Assembly: GCF_015354505.1 (NCBI RefSeq) | Contig: NZ_JACAFP010000002.1 | Coordinates: 62,001 to 126,000 of the forward strand | Source: Microbacterium sp. UFMG61 | Lineage (GTDB): Bacteria > Actinomycetota > Actinomycetes > Actinomycetales > Microbacteriaceae | Direction of reading: 5' to 3' | Length of the DNA stretch: 64,000 nt | Shown here: positions 61,100 to 64,000 of the stretch, piece after piece | Numbering within the stretch: the stretch's first letter is position 1 | How the letters are laid out: each line of letters begins with the position of its first letter | The notes under the pieces: generated by a model | Seen by the model: only the letters and a program-made list of their open reading frames with translations | Told to the model about the DNA's origin: nothing | The model's database searches: none | Made by a program: the position numbers and the translations under genes

Positions 61100-61901
61100 G
61101 ATCCGCAGTCTTCCGAATCTTCTCGAGGAGCGGACCCCGGAGCGAGTCCAGGTCATGACGCGTCGACGCGACGGCGATGTTGATCGCGGCGGCCGGTCGC
61201 GCCGCGTCCGGTCCGAAGACGGGGACCGACACCGAACGCAAACCGGCAGCGACTTCTTGATCCTGCAGCGAGTACCCCTGGTCGCGGATCGTCGAGAGTC
61301 TCTCGCGAAGGTCATCGAGCGACGTGGCGGCGTTGGGGCCGGCGTGCGAAGCGAAGTCGTGACCCTGGAGAGCCGACATCAGCTCCGCTTCGCTCAGATA
61401 CGCGAGCAGGAGCTTGCCCATCGAGGTATACGCAGCTGGCAGCGTAGACCCCACCTGGATGTTCGCGGTCACGAGATCCGAGTTCCTCAACCGAGCAAGG
61501 TAGAGCACTCGATCCCCGACGAGGACGCCCAGATTCACGGTCTCGCCGGATTCTTCGGCCAGATGACGCAGCGGCTGCTCGCTGAGTTGCACGATGCTCG
61601 AGCCGCGCAACGCAGCGGACCCGAGCTGGAGCACTGCGATACCGGGACGGATGCTTCCGTCCGAGGAGCGCTCGAGGTAGCCGCCCTCCTCGAGGGTCGC
61701 GACGACCCGAAAAGCCGTCGGCATAGGGATCCCGGTGCGGTCGCAGATCTCGCGAAGTTTCAGAGAGGTCGTCGACTCATCGAAGAGGCGGAGGACGTCG
61801 AGGCCTTTCGCGAGGGCCTCGATGCGGTAGCGACTGCCAGTCTTGGGCACGACGTCCGTCTCCGGAGTGATTTCAGCTTTCATCGTGTGAAACCGTACCA
61901 C
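61071..61901 (-). CDS. IclR-family transcriptional regulator
   Basis: A 276-residue IclR protein. The HTH is LKLREICDRTGIPMPTAFRVVATLEEGGYL, and the effector domain includes LPAAYTSMGKLLLAYLS and AAGLRSVSVPVFGPD. I used the GTG at 61901, which abuts the stop of the upstream gene; an ATG at 61883 is nearly as good. It ends 29 bp inside the rhamnosidase gene on the other strand. CGAAA-N5-TTTCG sites upstream of three nearby genes are candidate targets. Confidence 0.9.
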   Translation of the reverse strand: MVRFHTMKAEITPETDVVPKTGSRYRIEALAKGLDVLRLFDESTTSLKLREICDRTGIPMPTAFRVVATLEEGGYLERSSDGSIRPGIAVLQLGSAALRGSSIVQLSEQPLRHLAEESGETVNLGVLVGDRVLYLARLRNSDLVTANIQVGSTLPAAYTSMGKLLLAYLSEAELMSALQGHDFASHAGPNAATSLDDLRERLSTIRDQGYSLQDQEVAAGLRSVSVPVFGPDAARPAAAINIAVASTRHDLDSLRGPLLEKIRKTADLISRLLRST

Positions 61902-62456
61902 TCATCCGACGCGGAACACTCGCAGCTGAAGGGCCAGGGTGGAGTAATAGCCGACAAGGGCGATCGCTTCGAAGATTCCGTCAGTGCCGAGCATGCGGGA
62001 TGCTTCGGTCCACTGCGCGTCGGAGAGGTCTCCATCAAGGAGGGCGATGATGACGCGAGCCACGATTGCCTCCTCCTGCGTGAAGGAAGAGATGTCCTCC
62101 GCCCGGAGCGAGGCGAGCTCGCTCTCGCTGAAGCCGATCGCCCGCGCGACGGCTTCGTGGGATTCGCGCTCGAATGCGCTGTCCCATCGTGCAGCCACGA
62201 GGAGGATCGCCAGTTCGCGAGCGCGATCAGAGAAGGCCGAGCGATAGCGGATCGCGGCACCGAGTGCTTGCTGCGCGGTTCCGATGGCGGGAGAACGCAG
62301 CATCAGATCGAAGGGACCGCGCAGGGATCCGTCCCCGGAAGTGAGCGGGAAGTGCTGAGGTCCTCGAGCACGCGGGCCGCCCGTGATCTCGTCGTACAGC
62401 GTGCGCTGCTCCTGAGTGAGGTGCTCGGGGAGAAGCGGAGGGATTCGATGCGTCAT
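61902..62456 (-). CDS. Carboxymuconolactone decarboxylase-like protein
   Basis: A 184-residue CMD-domain protein with FSDRARELAILLVAARWDSAFERESHEAVARAIGFSE (two segments) and EAIVARVIIALLDGDLSDAQW. The CxxC redox pair of AhpD is absent, so it is a CMD-type fold rather than a peroxidase partner. It may decarboxylate a ring-cleavage product, but no reaction is shown. It immediately precedes the IclR gene (stop and start adjoin). Confidence 0.88.
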   Translation of the reverse strand: MTHRIPPLLPEHLTQEQRTLYDEITGGPRARGPQHFPLTSGDGSLRGPFDLMLRSPAIGTAQQALGAAIRYRSAFSDRARELAILLVAARWDSAFERESHEAVARAIGFSESELASLRAEDISSFTQEEAIVARVIIALLDGDLSDAQWTEASRMLGTDGIFEAIALVGYYSTLALQLRVFRVG

Positions 62457-62513
62457 GAGATGCCCCTTCCGAGGGGTTGGGGAGTGCCAAGTTCGACATC
62501 AGTATTCAATCAG

Positions 62514-62528
62514 CGAAATATGCTTTCG
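62514..62528. promoter_or_regulatory. Candidate IclR operator CGAAA-N5-TTTCG
   Basis: CGAAATATGCTTTCG lies between the divergent CMD-IclR operon and the hydrolase gene at 62561. The same arms and spacing recur at 63478-63492 upstream of the SDR gene. Confidence 0.55.
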
Positions 62529-62560
62529 ACAAGTAAAAGTGTCAACTCAAGGAAGAGCCC

Positions 62561-63445
62561 ATGCCTGAAGTAACTAATCACACCCTCCACGCCCACGGCT
62601 TCGATTTCGGAGTTCGGGTGTACCCCGCCGACGATCCCGATGGCTCGGTTCTCGTCTGGCTGCACGGTGGTGCTTTCCTGTGGGGGACGATCGACATGCC
62701 GGAGTCCGATGAGGTGGCGAAGCAGGTGAGCGCAGCCGGGACCACTGTGGTCGCAGTCGACTACACCCTCGGCCCGGTCGAGGGGCTGCCGCCGCTTCCC
62801 CCGCGAGAAGACGGCGAGACGGGGCCGGACCCCGAGCGGGTCGCCGCGGAGATCGCCGCGGCAGGGCCGCGTTCGCCCTATCCGACGGCATCGCTGCAGA
62901 CGGTCGAGGCGCATCGTTGGGCGCGCGAGAATGCCTCCCGCTGGGGAGGCGACCCGAAGCGGGTCTCGCTCGGTGGGGCGAGCGCCGGCGCCAACCTGTC
63001 GGCCGGAGCTGCCGTGCGACTTCGTGATGCCGGTGATGAGCTGCCGGATTCGCTCCTGCTGATCTACCCGGCGCTGCATGAGACGGTGCCGCCGATGGAT
63101 GCCGAGCTTGCCGGCTTCTTGGAGTCGCTTCCCGGCGGGGGTGGGCTCCCGCCGGAGGCGGGTCGGGCGATCAATGAGATCTACTTCGGCGCTGTGTCGC
63201 CTACGGAGGTGTACGCACACCCTGGTGGGCACGACATGCGTGGGATGCCTCGAACGTTGATCGTGACCGCCGAGCATGACAGTCTGCGCCCGTCGGGTGA
63301 GGCCTTCGCTGCCGACCTCGCTCTCGGTGGCGTGGATGTGACGCTCTTTAAGGAGCCCGCGGCACAGCACGGGTACCTGAATGAGATCGGGGACCCCACC
63401 GCGGCTCACACCATCGGGCTCATGGTCCGGACGATGGCCGATTGA
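62561..63445 (+). CDS. Alpha/beta hydrolase, HSL-type esterase
   Basis: A 294-residue hydrolase: oxyanion motif VLVWLHGGAFLWGTID near residue 32, nucleophile Ser in SLGGASAGANLSAG, acid Asp in VTAEHDSLRPSG, His in AAQHGYLNEIG. Its start has AAGGAAG upstream. It lies between two CGAAA-N5-TTTCG sites and is probably under the neighbouring IclR protein. A third hydrolase of this type in the cluster suggests several ester bonds in the substrate. Confidence 0.9.
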   Translation: MPEVTNHTLHAHGFDFGVRVYPADDPDGSVLVWLHGGAFLWGTIDMPESDEVAKQVSAAGTTVVAVDYTLGPVEGLPPLPPREDGETGPDPERVAAEIAAAGPRSPYPTASLQTVEAHRWARENASRWGGDPKRVSLGGASAGANLSAGAAVRLRDAGDELPDSLLLIYPALHETVPPMDAELAGFLESLPGGGGLPPEAGRAINEIYFGAVSPTEVYAHPGGHDMRGMPRTLIVTAEHDSLRPSGEAFAADLALGGVDVTLFKEPAAQHGYLNEIGDPTAAHTIGLMVRTMAD

Positions 63446-63474
63446 CTCGCATGCTCCAGTGCGTTATGTTCACA

Positions 63475-63495
63475 GAACGAAAGCAGCTTTCGTTC
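63475..63495. promoter_or_regulatory. Candidate IclR operator, perfect 9-bp arms
   Basis: GAACGAAAG, a CAG centre and CTTTCGTTC form an exact inverted repeat 35 bp before the SDR start. The inner CGAAA-N5-TTTCG part matches the site at 62514-62528. Confidence 0.65.
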
Positions 63496-63530
63496 AATGA
63501 ACTTTGCTCGCGAACTTGAAGGAGGCTCTG

Positions 63531-64000
63531 ATGCCGATCGAGACGACGAATGATGCATCCATGCAGACGGATTGGCTGGGCCTGAACGGAGCACGAGTGC
63601 TGATCGCCGGCGCGGGCGGAATCGGCGGCGCCTGCGCTGTCGCATATGCCGAAGCCGGGGCGTCCGTCGCCATCGTCGACCGCGATCAGCGCGCGCTCGA
63701 CATGATCGGCGTCGAACTCGCCGCTCTGGGCGTGAGGTACGAGCTGCTGCAGGCAGACCTCACCGTGCACGGCGAGGGTGCGCGCGTGGTGACGGAAGCG
63801 ATCGCCGTTCTCGGCGGCCTCGACGTGCTGCTGCACGCGGTGGGAATCAACGATCGTCGCCCCATTCTCGAGTTCACCGAGGATGAATGGGACCGCATCC
63901 TGCAGGTCAACCTGTCGTCGGTATTCGGGCTCGCGCAGGCGGCGGGTCGTCACATGGTCGCCCAGAAGTTCGGGCGCATCCTCGCGCTCTCCAGCGTCTC
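63531..64000 (+). CDS. Short-chain dehydrogenase/reductase, cut by window edge
   Basis: The first 156 codons of an SDR. The NAD(P) motif is VLIAGAGGIGGACAVAY (TGxxxGxG variant), followed by VAIVDRD, where the Asp after the second strand favours NAD, then LLHAVGIND in place of NNAG, ILQVNLSSVFG and the start of the catalytic Ser strand (ILALSSVS) at the edge. The catalytic Tyr/Lys lies outside. GAAGGAGG is upstream. It may oxidise a released sugar such as rhamnose, but this is only contextual. Confidence 0.9.
   Translation, partial: MPIETTNDASMQTDWLGLNGARVLIAGAGGIGGACAVAYAEAGASVAIVDRDQRALDMIGVELAALGVRYELLQADLTVHGEGARVVTEAIAVLGGLDVLLHAVGINDRRPILEFTEDEWDRILQVNLSSVFGLAQAAGRHMVAQKFGRILALSSV

Noticed and set aside
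1..64000. CRISPR arrays, rRNA or tRNA genes, biosynthetic clusters
   Set aside because: No regularly spaced direct repeats, no conserved RNA gene signatures and no synthase genes were seen.

Overview
The window is 64 kb of high-GC bacterial DNA with short intergenic gaps, many ATGA/GTGA start-stop overlaps, GTG starts and SBP-type lipoproteins. Gene content (separate pcaD/pcaC, ROK, PucR and IclR regulators, a Zur-type zinc operator beside a zinc-free L36, C-minus ribosomal protein) and codon habits suggest a soil or plant-associated actinobacterium, probably Microbacteriaceae such as Microbacterium. The genus is an inference. No rRNA, tRNA or CRISPR array was recognised. Both ends cut a gene: an AEC-family carrier on the left and a short-chain dehydrogenase on the right.

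Layout. (1) 1-5.9 kb: carrier fragment, a LacI regulator divergent from a Gfo/Idh/MocA - ThuA - Gfo/Idh/MocA sugar-oxidation operon, and a DUF1684 protein. (2) 5.9-7.2 kb: a Zur-box-controlled divergent pair, a CobW-like protein with a degenerate P-loop and the zinc-independent L36 paralogue. (3) 7.2-21.1 kb: a galactomannan-type oligosaccharide locus with a ROK regulator, GH2 beta-mannosidase, GH36 alpha-galactosidase, a five-gene Opp/Dpp-type ABC importer and GH42 beta-galactosidase. Two similar candidate ROK operators sit in its two divergent promoter regions. (4) 21.1-22.1 kb: a small membrane protein and a decayed stretch with gene remnants. (5) 22.1-31 kb: PucR regulator, then N-succinylamino-acid racemase (NSAR/OSBS), GNAT acyltransferase and M20 peptidase, divergent from a complete polar amino-acid ABC importer. 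This matches the set used in Geobacillus for irreversible D- to L-amino-acid conversion. A LysR gene here lacks a normal start codon. (6) 31-32.8 kb: an IS481-family element that has cut off an alpha/beta hydrolase. (7) 32.9-43.8 kb: aromatic catabolism, with DUF3237, MarR, a frameshifted FAD monooxygenase, pobA, an IclR regulator and a full pcaHGBDCIJF protocatechuate pathway. (8) 43.9-64 kb: GH3 and GH1 beta-glucosidases, a decayed second GH3, an esterase, a second Opp/Dpp importer with a fused permease-ATPase, a beta-lactamase-fold esterase, LysR, a monocupin resembling quercetinase, alpha/beta hydrolases, GH78 alpha-L-rhamnosidase, IclR with a carboxymuconolactone-decarboxylase-like protein, and an SDR.

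How it may work together. Region 3 would import and trim galactosylated manno-oligosaccharides. Region 5 would scavenge D-amino acids. Regions 7 and 8 read together as a possible flavonol-glycoside route: rhamnosidase and glucosidases release the aglycone, the cupin opens it, a hydrolase cuts the depside, and protocatechuate enters the pca operon. That chain is a hypothesis from gene content. Candidate operators shared between regulators and targets (TTAG-N7-CTAA for LysR; CGAAA-N5-TTTCG for IclR) give it partial support at the regulatory level.
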